Shown here: positions 52,141 through 52,192 of the stretch, one piece after another
Layout of the letters: every line of letters starts with the position of its first letter
Numbering within the stretch: position 1 is the stretch's first letter
From: an uncultured Blautia sp.
GTDB lineage: Bacteria; Bacillota; Clostridia; Lachnospirales; Lachnospiraceae
Assembly (NCBI GenBank): GCA_900542045.1
Contig: UQMI01000022.1
Location: 1 to 52,192, forward strand
DNA: 52,192 nucleotides
Direction of reading: 5' to 3'
Position numbers and translations under genes: made by a program
Notes under the pieces: generated by a model
The model's input: only the letters and a program-made list of their open reading frames with translations
Told to the model about the DNA's origin: nothing
Database searches by the model: none

Positions 52141-52192
52141 GGTAAGTAGGTAAGCTCCTTACGGAGCTTACCCCTCTCAGAACCGGACGTGC
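52141..52192 (-). mobile_element. 3' end of a group II intron (partial)
   Basis: On the minus strand the edge reads GCACGTCCGGTTCT, the 3' strand of a domain V helix with the conserved GGTTCT end, then GAGAGG and a 10-bp stem GGTAAGCTCC/GGAGCTTACC with a GTAA loop like domain VI, and ends in TACTTACC, like a group II 3' splice site. The rest of the intron should lie to the right of the window. The insertion splits the hairpin repeat. Confidence 0.6.

Noticed and set aside
1..52192. CRISPR array, prophage or restriction system
   Set aside because: No spaced direct repeats of CRISPR size, and no phage structural or restriction genes were recognised.

Overview
The window looks like a chromosomal segment of a gut Lachnospiraceae (Clostridia). 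Support comes from strong GGAGG ribosome sites on nearly every gene, moderate GC content, the Firmicutes block cysS-mrnC-rlmB-sigH, an HrcA/CIRCE operator, a hexuronate/TRAP operon, paired ABC exporters and intrinsic terminators throughout. Most genes lie on the minus strand. No CRISPR array, rRNA, phage module or complete transposon is visible.

Layout from left to right. At 0-4 kb is a UroD-type methyltransferase with a broken MFS transporter, divergent from a PucR-type regulator. A UvrA paralog without the UvrB-binding region follows at 4.1-6.6 kb, then an M15 peptidase fused by overlap to a decayed glycan-binding fragment. The pyrimidine operon pyrC-pyrF-pyrK-pyrD occupies 8-12.3 kb. The hexuronate operon uxaC-uxuA-uxuB-dctPQM (12.4-18.8 kb) takes in uronates and converts them to 2-keto-3-deoxygluconate, with a divergent AraC-type regulator. 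Next come an Rpn-like nuclease, a cold-shock gene with a terminator-like leader, DegV, a DUF5721-like protein and htpG behind a perfect CIRCE element. From 25.8 to 39.5 kb are an MBL hydrolase, a cell-surface protein, a heterodimeric ABC exporter, two HAD phosphatases, Maf, a MerR/YitT pair, an acyltransferase and a polyferredoxin. At 39.6-43.6 kb are glnS and two paralogous fibronectin-III proteins. An ECF sigma / RsgI-like anti-sigma operon (44.1-45.8 kb) is followed by tRNA-Ala, a truncated sugar ABC importer, tRNA-Thr and the sigH-rlmB-mrnC-cysS block. The right edge carries what appears to be the 3' end of a group II intron.

The most interesting signal is a pair of homologous small-RNA genes on the plus strand (about 44009-44089 and 45950-46030) flanking the sigma/anti-sigma operon. 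Each is preceded by four TTCACA-like hexamers at an exact 11-bp period, ending 9 bp before a -10 box. This is the geometry expected for an OmpR-family response regulator. Each predicted RNA has a 5' stem-loop, an unpaired U-rich stretch ending in UUCAU, a GC-rich hairpin and then CCUCCUUUU. It therefore carries complements of both a start codon with Lys codons and a Shine-Dalgarno sequence. This matches the design of the CiaR-controlled csRNAs of streptococci, although the sequences differ. The second array also overlaps a divergent promoter for the sigma operon, so one regulator could switch both.

Other points include the frameshifted and internally deleted MFS gene, the loss of half of an RbsA-type ATPase next to tRNA-Thr, a dispersed hairpin repeat interrupted by the intron, and the terminator-like structure inside the csp leader. 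All assignments are from reading the sequence. No database search was possible.
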